Shown here: positions 26,656 through 35,908 of the stretch, piece by piece
Layout: each line of letters begins with the position of its first letter
Numbering within the stretch: position 1 is the first letter of the stretch
DNA from: MGIIb-P sp963934015
GTDB taxonomy: Archaea; Thermoplasmatota; Poseidoniia; Poseidoniales; Thalassarchaeaceae
Assembly (NCBI GenBank): GCA_963934015.1
Contig: CAWVWT010000002.1
Coordinates: 81,759-145,758, forward strand
DNA: 64,000 bases
Direction of reading: 5' to 3'
Translations under genes and position numbers: made by a program
The notes under the pieces: generated by a model
The model's input: the letters and a program-made list of their open reading frames with translations, nothing else
Told to the model about the DNA's origin: nothing
Database searches by the model: none

Positions 26656-28863
26656 ATGGGCCGAAAGGAAGACAATATCGCAAAAGCAACAGAAGTCATG
26701 CATGTTCGTGATCAAATACGAAATCTATGCATTGCAGCACATATTGACCATGGGAAGACAACACTTTCTGACAATCTTATCGCAGGCGCCGGCATGATGT
26801 CTGAGGAACTTGCTGGCAAAGCTCGTGTACTTGATTTCGATGAGCAGGAATCTGCTCGCGGTATTACAATCAATGCTGCTAGCGCGTCCATGGTTCACAA
26901 TGTCGAAGGGACTGATTATCTGATTAATCTAATCGACACCCCTGGGCACGTTGATTTTGGTGGTGACGTGACTCGTGCCATGCGAGCCGTTGATGGATGT
27001 TTTATCCTCACTTGTGCAGTTGAGGGGGCCATGCCGCAAACAGAAACAGTTGTACGCCAAGCACTGAAAGAAAAGGTCAAGCCAATTTTATTCATTAACA
27101 AGGTTGATCGTCTAATCAATGAATTACAAGTCACCCCTGAAGATATGATGGCGCGATTTGAGGAGCAAATCACTCGCGTTAACAAATTGATCAAACAATT
27201 TGCCCCTGATGAGTACAAAAAATCATGGCAAGTTAGTGTCATGAATGGGACGGTGGCTTTTGGTTCCGCATACCACAATTGGGGAATCACCGTACCATAT
27301 ATGAAGAAATCAGGAATTAACTTCACTCAAATTTTTGAGTATTGTCACAATGAGGAGCAGAAAGAATTGGCCAAGAAGGCCCCGGTTCACGAAGTTCTAT
27401 TGGATATGGCGGTCTCAAAATTACCAAATCCCATGGAAGCACAAGTTTACCGAATCCCTAACATTTGGACGGGCGATATGGAATCCAAAGAAGGAAAGGC
27501 AATGCTAGAGTGTGATCCGAATGGACCTTTGGCTATGATGATTACCAAGATATGGATGGATCCTCACGCAGGTGAGGTTGCAGTTGGTAGAATCTATTCG
27601 GGATCAATCAACCATGGTGAAACAGTTTGGGCGATTGGTGGCAGTAAACCAGAACGTGTCCAACAAGTCAGTATGATGGTTGGTGGTGACCGTATTGCAG
27701 TCCCCACAGTAGTCGCAGGCAATATTGCCGCCATTACTGGTATTCGTTCTGCTGCTGCTGGTGTGACCGTTACGTCTGACAAGGACCTGACGCCTTACGA
27801 AGCAATTCGTCATTATTCAGAACCGGTTGTTACAGTGGCTGTAGAGCCACTATCGATGAAGGATTTACCCAAATTCATTGACGCTTTGCGGAGTCTCGCA
27901 AAGTCGGATGCTTCATTGCAAGTAACAACCAATCCAGAAACAGGAGAAGCACTTCTTGCAGGCATGGGGGAACTTCATCTGGAGATCACCACATATAGAA
28001 TTGAAGAAGAACAAAAAATCAAAGTTAAGGTGAGTGAACCAATTGTCGTATACCGTGAGGCGATTAATGGTAACAATGTAGGTCGTCCGTTTGAAGGTAA
28101 ATCACCGAATCGGCACAACCGTTTCTATATCGAAGTTGAAATGCTGCCCCAAGAAGTAGTCGATGCTCTGCGTGCCGGCGATTTCAAAGAAGGCACAATC
28201 CGAAATAAAGATCAGAAGGAAATGGGAAACCAATTCGCTGAATTGGGGATGGACAAGGATATGATGCGCAAAGGATATGCAATCCACGGAACAAACGTTT
28301 TCATCAATGGCACCAAGGGTATCCAAGGACTTCACGAAACACGTGAACTACTGATTGAAGGATTCAATGAAGTCTGTAAACACGGACCGCTATGCCACGA
28401 ACCCGCAATGGGCATGCTCGTCCGTCTGACCGATGCAAAGTTACACGAAGATGCAATTCACCGTGGCCCCGCTCAAACCATCCCAGCAATGCGTAGCGCC
28501 ATGCGAGGTGCTATGGTACGTGCTGGTACTACAATCATGGAACCGATGCAGAAATTACATGTCTCAGTTCCCAACGATTGGCTGGGTGGAGTCACCCGCG
28601 AAGTTACACAGCGCCGTGGTGTGATTGAAGATATGCCTGCAGATGGCGAAACCACGACTGTGATTGGCACGGTTCCTGTGGCCGAAAGCTTTGGCTTTTC
28701 CAATGACATTCGTGCAGCATCACAAGGTCGGGCTATTTGGAATACTGAAAATTCCGGATTCGAAGAGTTGCCTCGTATGTTGCTAGAGAAAGTAGTTGGT
28801 GAAATACGAACACGTAAGGGCATGAAACCAGAAGTCCCTGGCGAATCGTATTATGCAGACTGA
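26656..28863 (+). CDS. fusA: Elongation factor 2
   Basis: EF-2 is the GTPase that moves tRNAs and mRNA through the ribosome. It is 735 residues, the normal archaeal length. G motifs visible are AHIDHGKT (29-36), RGITI, DTPGH and NKVD. In domain IV the motif LHEDAIHRGPAQ contains the predicted diphthamide histidine, about residue 602; the modifying ligase Dph6 is encoded at 15256-16041. GGTGAT lies 5 bases before the ATG. Its TGA abuts the stop of the convergent IDI-GGPPS gene with no gap. Confidence 0.96.
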   Translation: MGRKEDNIAKATEVMHVRDQIRNLCIAAHIDHGKTTLSDNLIAGAGMMSEELAGKARVLDFDEQESARGITINAASASMVHNVEGTDYLINLIDTPGHVDFGGDVTRAMRAVDGCFILTCAVEGAMPQTETVVRQALKEKVKPILFINKVDRLINELQVTPEDMMARFEEQITRVNKLIKQFAPDEYKKSWQVSVMNGTVAFGSAYHNWGITVPYMKKSGINFTQIFEYCHNEEQKELAKKAPVHEVLLDMAVSKLPNPMEAQVYRIPNIWTGDMESKEGKAMLECDPNGPLAMMITKIWMDPHAGEVAVGRIYSGSINHGETVWAIGGSKPERVQQVSMMVGGDRIAVPTVVAGNIAAITGIRSAAAGVTVTSDKDLTPYEAIRHYSEPVVTVAVEPLSMKDLPKFIDALRSLAKSDASLQVTTNPETGEALLAGMGELHLEITTYRIEEEQKIKVKVSEPIVVYREAINGNNVGRPFEGKSPNRHNRFYIEVEMLPQEVVDALRAGDFKEGTIRNKDQKEMGNQFAELGMDKDMMRKGYAIHGTNVFINGTKGIQGLHETRELLIEGFNEVCKHGPLCHEPAMGMLVRLTDAKLHEDAIHRGPAQTIPAMRSAMRGAMVRAGTTIMEPMQKLHVSVPNDWLGGVTREVTQRRGVIEDMPADGETTTVIGTVPVAESFGFSNDIRAASQGRAIWNTENSGFEELPRMLLEKVVGEIRTRKGMKPEVPGESYYAD

Positions 28864-30603
28864 TTACGATATCCGAACCATCTGGAAATCGGTCAAATCA
28901 CGCAACACCTGCATCCCCGGTGTTTCCGGTAATAGTTTCAGGCAATCATGAGCAGCGGCGTGGAAACTCATTGCCTTATCATGTGCATATTGAATTGAAC
29001 CGGAACCACGTAGTTCAGCTACAACGGTATCTAATACTTCACGATCAGTTTCCTCGATGCCTGAACCAAATACTTCTGAAAAATTCTGCAATGAACCTTG
29101 ATTTTGCCGTAAAGCGTGGATTGCAATCAGGGTTTGCTTACCTTCAATGATGTCACTACAAGCGGGTTTACCAAGTGTTTCACTATCCCCGGTTGCATCG
29201 ATCAAATCATCCATCAATTGGAAACACAATCCAACATTTTCACCCCACTCAGACATGATATCAACGGTGCCTTTTGAGGCACCAGATAACAGCGCACCAG
29301 TACGTGCACAAGTGGTGAACATTGCTGCTGTTTTACCACTAATCATATGTAGATATTCATCTTCACTAACTTCATTCTGTTCTTCGAACGACATGTCTTG
29401 TTGCTGGCCCTCACTAACTCGGCGCACCATACTACCTATGATGCGTACCAAATCACGGAAATGCACATCATCAAAATGTTGAGATTCAGCAAGTACTTCG
29501 AAGGCAACAGCTAACATTGCATCCCCTGCATTGATTGCAGTTGGATGATCGAACGCCACATGAACCGCTGGCCGCCCCCGGCGCACAGAATCATTGTCCA
29601 TAATGTCGTCATGGACTAATGTGAAATTATGAATAATCTCAATAGATGCCCCTAAATCATACAATCCATCATTTGGTTTACCAACTGCATTTGCCACCAG
29701 CCATGGTAAAATTGCTCGCAGTCGCTTACCACCTCCCTCAATCAAATGTTTCATGGCTGAGCCGAGGCGCTCGTTTTCAGATTTTGATAACGCATTAATC
29801 ACTCGCGTTTCTACTGCGTCCTTGTGAGATTTAAGAGCCGTCATGACACCAATTTTTGAAGAATCAATCGAATTGCTAGTAGTCATGCTCACATCACCGA
29901 AATTGTGTATCTTTTGGTCTGCGTGGGCCGGCAGGCCGTCAAGGTTGCCCCACCACGTAGGCAGAATATTTTCAGCAATAAGCCTGAACCACGGTGCAAT
30001 TACACCGGAGCGAGATGTACTATCAGAAACCCATTCTTCTAATTCTGATTTTCCTATCCAACAAACATCTGAAATTTCATTTGGATTAACATCCATTTGC
30101 ATTGCATTGGGTGCACGGGCAAATAAGATGTGATCTAGTTCATGTTCAACCCAAACATTGTCTGCTCTGGCCCTGTAGATCATTCGTGTGATAAGATGGA
30201 TATCATCCGGTTGTATTGTTTCTACCGGTATACCCAATTCTTGTTCCATTTTTCGGATGGCAGCAATTTTTGAACCTGCACCCAGTGGCATTACATCCAT
30301 CTCAGCAGGAACATGGAGTGGGTGGCTGCAGACCGTATTTGCCCAAATATCAGGGAATGTAATTTTGTGAGATGCACGCTTCTGTATTAACAATCTGTCA
30401 TTCTCATCGAAAATTAGAATTGAAAATGCTCGATGTAATACGCCTTCACCACGATGTGCATCGACTTTGCTCATTGAGCCGAGAACCCGGTCTTGTTGGT
30501 CAACCAAAATGACTCTCTCAGACATCATATCTACTTGTTCGGTATCATACCCTTCAACGCGCAACTCGTTTTGGGCGTCCGATTGTATGTCTTCCACATA
30601 CAT
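28864..30603 (-). CDS. idi-ggpS: Fused isopentenyl diphosphate isomerase (type 1) and GGPP synthase
   Basis: This one 579-residue chain joins two steps of isoprenoid synthesis. Residues 28-220 are a Nudix-fold type 1 IPP isomerase: catalytic Cys92 lies in NTVCSHPLH, and WVEHELDHILF (151-161) carries the active-site glutamate. After a linker of about 35 residues, 255-579 form a trans-prenyltransferase with GGGKRLR (290-296), first aspartate motif DDIMD (332-336) and second motif DDLID (465-469). Phe327, five residues before the first motif, matches the chain-length position of Sulfolobus GGPP synthase and suggests a C20 product for archaeal lipids. An internal ATG at 30525 could be the start instead. 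It lies 42 bases after the isopentenyl phosphate kinase gene. Confidence 0.92.
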   Translation of the reverse strand: MYVEDIQSDAQNELRVEGYDTEQVDMMSERVILVDQQDRVLGSMSKVDAHRGEGVLHRAFSILIFDENDRLLIQKRASHKITFPDIWANTVCSHPLHVPAEMDVMPLGAGSKIAAIRKMEQELGIPVETIQPDDIHLITRMIYRARADNVWVEHELDHILFARAPNAMQMDVNPNEISDVCWIGKSELEEWVSDSTSRSGVIAPWFRLIAENILPTWWGNLDGLPAHADQKIHNFGDVSMTTSNSIDSSKIGVMTALKSHKDAVETRVINALSKSENERLGSAMKHLIEGGGKRLRAILPWLVANAVGKPNDGLYDLGASIEIIHNFTLVHDDIMDNDSVRRGRPAVHVAFDHPTAINAGDAMLAVAFEVLAESQHFDDVHFRDLVRIIGSMVRRVSEGQQQDMSFEEQNEVSEDEYLHMISGKTAAMFTTCARTGALLSGASKGTVDIMSEWGENVGLCFQLMDDLIDATGDSETLGKPACSDIIEGKQTLIAIHALRQNQGSLQNFSEVFGSGIEETDREVLDTVVAELRGSGSIQYAHDKAMSFHAAAHDCLKLLPETPGMQVLRDLTDFQMVRIS

Positions 30604-30645
30604 TGCAGGTAGATACGTCTCATGAAGACGTCGGTTCGGATTTTT

Positions 30646-31413
30646 CTACTCATCGACGATTCTTGTACCAATAGTATGGCCATTCTGGATGATTTCATGG
30701 ATTCGCTCAGTTTGTGTACCATCGACGAACCAAACATGTTCGACATGTTTCGATATCATAGTAGCCCGTTCAGCTTTGAGGAAAATTCCACCTGTAACAT
30801 CAATTTCTTCAGAATGTTGCCCTTTAAAATGCATCTTGCTATGCCATATTGGTATCAATTCACCTTCCGGTCCAGGTTTTGTCATCAGCCCGGGTGTTTC
30901 CCCCATGGCAAAAATGACATGAGTCACATCCGGTAACTCTAGGCTCAATCGCAGCATCAAATCATCCCCTGATAAAATACCAAAATATTTGGGTGGTTCA
31001 CAATCTACGACATCGCCAAATGTAATATGAATGCCAGGGTCGAGAAATTGGCTTAGGTCTCCGATAAATGATGGCCCCGTATTTAGCACAAAATTCCGAG
31101 GTGCATGACTTGCGATAGGTACTGCCCTAAGGGGCGCGATGACGAGTTGGTGTAGAGCATCCATATCGCTGCGAACTTGCTTTATTGCTTCGTTTTGGTC
31201 TATGCCCACAACCGCACCCTCTGCTAATCGGAATTTACGTGCACGAATATGACCAAACGAACCTGCTCCATGGACAACAACCACATCATGACCCTGGTCG
31301 ACCAATTGAATTACGCAGTCTGCCAATGCAAGTATTCGATCAGTATAGGGCTTGCAGAGGGTCGATTTATCGGAAATCAAACCCCCACCCCATTTCATGA
31401 TAATGCGGCCCAT
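30646..31413 (-). CDS. ipk: Isopentenyl phosphate kinase
   Basis: This enzyme phosphorylates isopentenyl phosphate to IPP in the archaeal mevalonate pathway. The 255-residue protein of the amino-acid kinase fold begins MKWGGGLISDK, has VVVVHGAGSFGH, whose second histidine region matches the catalytic histidine site of the family, FGDVV, and ILSGDDL near the nucleotide pocket. The start ATG at 31413 has AGAGG upstream. It is the first gene of a two-gene operon with the IDI-GGPPS fusion, so three consecutive steps are encoded together. Confidence 0.93.
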   Translation of the reverse strand: MGRIIMKWGGGLISDKSTLCKPYTDRILALADCVIQLVDQGHDVVVVHGAGSFGHIRARKFRLAEGAVVGIDQNEAIKQVRSDMDALHQLVIAPLRAVPIASHAPRNFVLNTGPSFIGDLSQFLDPGIHITFGDVVDCEPPKYFGILSGDDLMLRLSLELPDVTHVIFAMGETPGLMTKPGPEGELIPIWHSKMHFKGQHSEEIDVTGGIFLKAERATMISKHVEHVWFVDGTQTERIHEIIQNGHTIGTRIVDE

Positions 31414-31487
31414 AAAGCCTCTAGGGGGTCACCATTCAAAGCGATAGCGTCGCTTCATTCATCTAGGAGCCCGATGTTCACCAAAAC

Positions 31488-31814
31488 ATGGGCAAGCCAA
31501 CTTTAGAGGAATTTCGTCGGTGGTTACAATCCGAAATTATGGAAATCGAAGCGCTTGACGGTGGTCCAAATGTGGATAAACGGTTGATCCAATTGGAAAT
31601 GGCACTGCAAGAAGCAATGGCTTTCAGTGCCGCATGGGAATTACGCATGGAATCATCAGTCACGCCCGTCATTCAGGAAAAGGCAGTACGGCTATTATCT
31701 GCGAGCCCCGATACCATTAGTAGTTCAGATGGACCTAAGGGGATCTGCACTGCTTGTGAAACTGAAATCGATGAAGATTTACCTTTTTGCCCCACATGCG
31801 GAGAAAACAGATAG
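31488..31814 (+). CDS. Small zinc-ribbon protein
   Basis: This 108-residue protein has a helical N-terminal part (about 1-65) and a C-terminal zinc ribbon with CTAC and CPTC spaced about 15 residues apart. No family is recognised. Similar zinc-ribbon-ended proteins occur at 33786, 35909 and 52459 in this window. Its TAG directly abuts the stop of the convergent kptA gene. Confidence 0.6.
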   Translation: MGKPTLEEFRRWLQSEIMEIEALDGGPNVDKRLIQLEMALQEAMAFSAAWELRMESSVTPVIQEKAVRLLSASPDTISSSDGPKGICTACETEIDEDLPFCPTCGENR

Positions 31815-32522
31815 TTACTCTTCTTCCGCCGCCGCCGCCGCTTCTTCGTGTTCCCATTCTGAAATACGTTCCAGTATTTCGGGGTGGTCCGAATCAACAG
31901 TGGCACAATATCGCGCTTCGACTTCTTCCGTCAGATAGACAGTTGTACCTGCATGGTATATCGTATCGCCATTAGCTTCCATTTGAATGCAATCAACTTC
32001 GATAATCACTGGACGGTGGTGGTGTACATGCCCAGCATTTGCTGCAGCAGTAACGGTTTTTGAAAGATGGACATGTTTCCGGTCGCCTGGCTTAATTCCA
32101 TGTTCTAAAAGATGTGCTTCGCCATCAATTGCACATGGGAAGTACAACAAGTTGGGGGTATCATCAGTTGGTAGATCAAGTTCGATTTCCACGGTATGCG
32201 CGTATGTAGCTCGAACCATGTCGCCACGAACATCGTAACGGCCCTTTGTACATGTTTCACTCACAGCACGAATGTGGTGAGGACGCAGCCAATGCATTCG
32301 TCGATCACGCTTGGTCAGTGCTTCAACCATTTCTCTAATATCGACCCAACCATTCAAATCCATTTCCAAGTCAAACTTTTCGGGGAAATGGCGCAATATA
32401 CCGGCCATCCGACGCCCTAAAATGTCACGTTCGCGGTCGCTCATAATGAATTTTCCTTCATCATTACATGATGGGCAATTCTCTCCATCGAAGAATCCGT
32501 GGGACTTACAATCTCTAATCAT
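31815..32522 (-). CDS. kptA: RNA 2'-phosphotransferase KptA/Tpt1
   Basis: KptA removes a splice-junction 2'-phosphate from RNA, passing it to NAD+. From the ATG at 32522 the protein is 235 residues. It begins with the archaeal zinc-binding extension CKSHGFFDGENCPSC, then LSGR-like region DILGRRMAGILRHFPEK, GWVDIREMVEAL, and the HLSKTVTAAANAGHVH block with the catalytic-site residues. It ends in an Ala/Glu tract, EHEEAAAAAEEE, encoded by a GCC-repeat stretch. An ATG at 32549 is an alternative start. It is divergent from the thiolase gene. Confidence 0.88.
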   Translation of the reverse strand: MIRDCKSHGFFDGENCPSCNDEGKFIMSDRERDILGRRMAGILRHFPEKFDLEMDLNGWVDIREMVEALTKRDRRMHWLRPHHIRAVSETCTKGRYDVRGDMVRATYAHTVEIELDLPTDDTPNLLYFPCAIDGEAHLLEHGIKPGDRKHVHLSKTVTAAANAGHVHHHRPVIIEVDCIQMEANGDTIYHAGTTVYLTEEVEARYCATVDSDHPEILERISEWEHEEAAAAAEEE

Positions 32523-32616
32523 CGAGCCGGCGACTGGCCTTACCTTCATAATTCGTTCTGTGCCTCTCGGGCAAAATTCTCGTCAAGATTATGGGTATGT
32601 AATCATTGGAGGTGGC

Positions 32617-33747
32617 ATGCGAGCCGTAATTGGTGGCTATATTCGGACGCCTTTCCAGCGAGCGCATCGGGGAGCACTCAAAGATACAAGACCAGAAGAC
32701 ATGGTATCTTCCTGCATCCGACATACGGTTGCCCAATGCAACCAAGGTGACCAAATTGAAGATGTCATGGTCGGCTGCGCCTATCCTGAAGGGGAACAAG
32801 GGCTCAATATCGGCCGTATTTCCACATATATGGCTGGACTTCCAGACACCGTACCAGGTATGACAACAAATCGTTTGTGTGGATCGTCCATGCAAGTCAT
32901 TCACACAGCAGCAGGTTCTATCGCCATGGGTTCGGGTCAAGTGTTCATATGCGCAGGTGTCGAATCAATGTCTCGTGTAATGCGAGGTGGATTCAATCGC
33001 TCCCCACATCCTAATCTAGAACAATCATATCCTGAGGCCTATATTGGAATGGGTATGACGGCTGAAAATTTAGCATTAAGCCATGATATTACTCGCAAAG
33101 CACAAGAAGAATTTGCAGCCATTAGTCATTCGAAAGCAATTTCCGCCCAGAGGGTCGGTCATTTCAAGGATGAAATCATTCCAGTTGATGGTACTGATTG
33201 CCAATTAGACGGATGCATACGTGAGCCCAATCTGGAAAAAATGGCTAATTTGAAGCCTGCTTTCATCGAAAATGGTAGTGTCACGGCTGCGACTAGTTCA
33301 CCACTCACTGATGGTGCCGCAAGTGTCTTCGTTTGCTCTGATATATTTGCCATGGAACATAATATCAAGCCCCTAGCCACAATCGTCGCAACCGCTGTAG
33401 CTGGTGTTTCACCTGGGATCATGGGTTACGGACCAGTACCAGCGGCAAACAAAGCCCTATCTCGGGCAGGTTTGTCTTTGGATGATATCGATATTATCGA
33501 AATGAATGAAGCCTTTAGCGCACAATCCTTGGCATGCATGAAAGATATGGAACTAGACATGGATGATTCTAGGATTAATGTTGACGGGGGCGCTTTGGCA
33601 ATCGGCCATCCACTAGGGGCGAGTGGTTGCCGAATCACTGGTAAATCTGCTAGTTTATTGCAAAGAACTGGCGGGCAGTATGCGCTTGCGACCATGTGCA
33701 TTGGTGGCGGCATGGGTATCGCAACAGTGCTTGAGAGATGGAATTGA
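32617..33747 (+). CDS. Acetyl-CoA C-acyltransferase (thiolase)
   Basis: This thiolase-fold enzyme makes or splits 3-ketoacyl-CoA. From the ATG at 32617, which follows GGAGGTG closely, it has 376 residues; a long frame from 32311 runs through kptA and is not used. The catalytic cysteine is Cys88 in TTNRLCGSSMQ, the histidine lies in GGALAIGHPLGASG, and the second cysteine is in TMCIGGGMG. The RTPFQRAHRG start resembles FadA/AtoB enzymes of fatty-acid oxidation more than the thiolase of archaeal mevalonate operons, so beta-oxidation is the likelier role. Confidence 0.9.
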   Translation: MRAVIGGYIRTPFQRAHRGALKDTRPEDMVSSCIRHTVAQCNQGDQIEDVMVGCAYPEGEQGLNIGRISTYMAGLPDTVPGMTTNRLCGSSMQVIHTAAGSIAMGSGQVFICAGVESMSRVMRGGFNRSPHPNLEQSYPEAYIGMGMTAENLALSHDITRKAQEEFAAISHSKAISAQRVGHFKDEIIPVDGTDCQLDGCIREPNLEKMANLKPAFIENGSVTAATSSPLTDGAASVFVCSDIFAMEHNIKPLATIVATAVAGVSPGIMGYGPVPAANKALSRAGLSLDDIDIIEMNEAFSAQSLACMKDMELDMDDSRINVDGGALAIGHPLGASGCRITGKSASLLQRTGGQYALATMCIGGGMGIATVLERWN

Positions 33748-33785
33748 TTCACAATAGGCTGATATGTTGTAGTCAATGGCGCATC

Positions 33786-34796
33786 ATGGGCTTCGGTATA
33801 CGTGATGGACGCCGTCAAGCAAAGGAAAACTTGAGTTCCGATGAAGAGGGTGACTGCCCACGGTGCAATGGCAGTGCCAATGCATCATCTATTCCTGGTT
33901 ATCTCCAATGCGCTAGGTGTAAATATGAATGGCAAGATTCCGATGAGTTATCCTCAGATAAAGGGCCACGTGATTCTATTTCGCGTGATTCAGAGAAACT
34001 TGAAGATTTCAAACGTGAAATGTCTGCCGGTGAGGGACTTGCGCGTGTTTTAGGTGTCGAAGATGGATTGGATGCTGCTCAGAAAGAATCTATGGGGCGA
34101 TTGCAGGACAAATGGATGAGTGGGATGCATGGGCAATACAATGCTGCAGAGGATGAACGCAAACCACTAATGATCGCCTTTGACGATGATGATAATCTTC
34201 TCGAAACACAGGTTGGCGCCATTCATATATCGGACAATGTATTTGATGGCGGGGAAGAAATTCGAATTGAGTACCCCGGAAGGGGAACTGAATTTTTTGT
34301 CATAAATGATGATGATGCTCTTGGATGGAAACGGGGCCGGACATTGGAGGAAACTGCACGTAACATAGCGTCGATTATCAACCGCTCCAGTACACTTGTG
34401 CATGCATCAGCTGAAGGTACGACCGTGTCTATCGAATTACGCGATATTAATCTTGATTCCAATAGTCTAGTAATTTACGTTGACGATCCTGGTGGCAAAA
34501 ATATGACAGTCGAGCGCTTAGGGGTCATTCTAGATCCTGATCAAATACAGGTGTATGAAGACTATCATCAAGTCATCAAGGTTGCATTGGCTGATGGAAT
34601 CATCACACCAAGTGAAGATCAAATGCTTTGGGCAATGCGCCAAAATCTTGGCATAACAGATGAAGACCACGTTCGTATCATCCTTGACTTATTTGGCGAC
34701 GATGCCGTCAAAGAATGTCCAGATTGTAGTGTCAATGTACCTCTTTACATTGAGTATAATGCTTGGTGGTGCGAAGGTTGCCAGCAATGGGTTTGA
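33786..34796 (+). CDS. Zinc-ribbon and TerB-like domain protein
   Basis: This 336-residue protein starts at the ATG at 33786, after a tail overlap region with the thiolase gene. It has an N-terminal TFIIB-like zinc ribbon (CPRC ... CARC), a charged helical stretch, a mixed alpha/beta middle (IAFDDDDNLLETQ ... GTEFFVI), a helical segment that looks like TerB (EDYHQVIKVALADGIITPSEDQMLW), and a second zinc ribbon at the very end (CPDC ... CEGC). Function is unknown. It sits 86 bases before the actin-like gene, on the same strand, so a shared role is possible. Confidence 0.6.
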   Translation: MGFGIRDGRRQAKENLSSDEEGDCPRCNGSANASSIPGYLQCARCKYEWQDSDELSSDKGPRDSISRDSEKLEDFKREMSAGEGLARVLGVEDGLDAAQKESMGRLQDKWMSGMHGQYNAAEDERKPLMIAFDDDDNLLETQVGAIHISDNVFDGGEEIRIEYPGRGTEFFVINDDDALGWKRGRTLEETARNIASIINRSSTLVHASAEGTTVSIELRDINLDSNSLVIYVDDPGGKNMTVERLGVILDPDQIQVYEDYHQVIKVALADGIITPSEDQMLWAMRQNLGITDEDHVRIILDLFGDDAVKECPDCSVNVPLYIEYNAWWCEGCQQWV

Positions 34797-34882
34797 GGAT
34801 CGAATCCAGAGTGGGAATGGAACAACAAGTTGGGTATGGTTGAAATACCGGGTGGACTCAGTCACCCCTAGAGGTCGTAGAC

Positions 34883-35908
34883 ATGACAGATGAGACACTT
34901 TACATTGGAGTAGACTTGGGGACATTTCGTTCAGTAATGGTATCCAGTGATGGACACGACGAAAAGGTGCTAACTGTTATTGGTACGCCAAAAGATCAAA
35001 TTGCTAAGGGTTTCCTCAAGCGCGATGTTCTATTTGGTGAAGAAGCACTCAAAAACCGCCTCGCCCTCAACTTATTTCGTCCACTGGAACACGGTGTCAT
35101 CAAAGATACTGCCGAAGACAAAAAATTCATTGCCCATTTCATTACGAATATCATTGGGCTGGGAGATCCTGAAGATTACAACCGGGTAGTTGCCGTTATC
35201 GGCGCACCAGCTGAAGCTAGTCACGTAGACAAAACTGCTATTTTCGATGCTGCTGCAGGCAGTGTGAATGCCTGTATGATTATATCTGAACCATTTGCTG
35301 TTGCTTACGCTCTCGATAAGATAGAGCATACGCTAGTCATCGATATTGGTGCCGGCACCACTGATCTTTGTCGTGTTTACGGCACCGTGCCTACGCCTAA
35401 TGACCAAATGCACCTCAATTTCGCTGGTGACCACATCGACGCTCAAATCATAGCCGAAATTCAGCGTAAGTATGCCGGTGCTCAAGTCACCAAGGATATG
35501 GCACGTCGATGGAAGGAATCTCATTCCTTTGTCGGCGGAGCAGCACCAGATGACCCCGTAATTGTGGATTTTTCGATAGAAGGCAAGGCAATGTCTCTGG
35601 ATATCACAGATTGCATCAGTGCAGCATGTGAAACCATTGTGGAACCAATCGTAGCTAGTGTCAAGGAATTGGTTGCAGGCTCCAATCCGGAATATCATGA
35701 TGCATTCCGCCGGAATGTGATTCTCGCTGGTGGAGGGTCTGGAATCATTGGGCTTGGCGATATGATTGAAGAACGACTATCCGATCTTGGTGATGTCGAA
35801 GTTCTCACTGTTGAAGACCCATTGGAACTAGGTGCTATGGGTGGACTCAGATTGGCAATGGAAGTTCCTGAAGATATGTGGAAGAATCTAACTCTTGCAC
35901 ACCGCTAA
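34883..35908 (+). CDS. Actin-fold ATPase (MreB/MamK/Ta0583-like)
   Basis: This is a 341-residue member of the actin/Hsp70 ATPase superfamily. Phosphate-1 motif is GVDLGTFRSVM (9-19), the connect region is SEPFAVAYAL, phosphate-2 is VIDIGAGTTDL, and the adenosine motif is ILAGGGSGIIGLGDMIE. The length (about 340) and simple domain layout fit filament-forming bacterial-type actins and Thermoplasma Ta0583 rather than the longer DnaK chaperones. It may polymerise for shape, segregation or positioning. It is preceded by the zinc-ribbon/TerB-like gene and meets the next gene stop-to-stop with no gap. Confidence 0.82.
   Translation: MTDETLYIGVDLGTFRSVMVSSDGHDEKVLTVIGTPKDQIAKGFLKRDVLFGEEALKNRLALNLFRPLEHGVIKDTAEDKKFIAHFITNIIGLGDPEDYNRVVAVIGAPAEASHVDKTAIFDAAAGSVNACMIISEPFAVAYALDKIEHTLVIDIGAGTTDLCRVYGTVPTPNDQMHLNFAGDHIDAQIIAEIQRKYAGAQVTKDMARRWKESHSFVGGAAPDDPVIVDFSIEGKAMSLDITDCISAACETIVEPIVASVKELVAGSNPEYHDAFRRNVILAGGGSGIIGLGDMIEERLSDLGDVEVLTVEDPLELGAMGGLRLAMEVPEDMWKNLTLAHR

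Noticed and set aside
32311..32616. Extended N terminus for the thiolase, running back through kptA
   Set aside because: The first 102 residues do not resemble a thiolase and overlap kptA; the ATG at 32617 with GGAGGTG fits the family start.
32617..33747. Thiolase as the first step of the mevalonate pathway
   Set aside because: Its start and active-site segments resemble FadA/AtoB beta-oxidation enzymes, and it lacks the usual HMG-CoA synthase neighbour. Left as a general acetyl-CoA acyltransferase.
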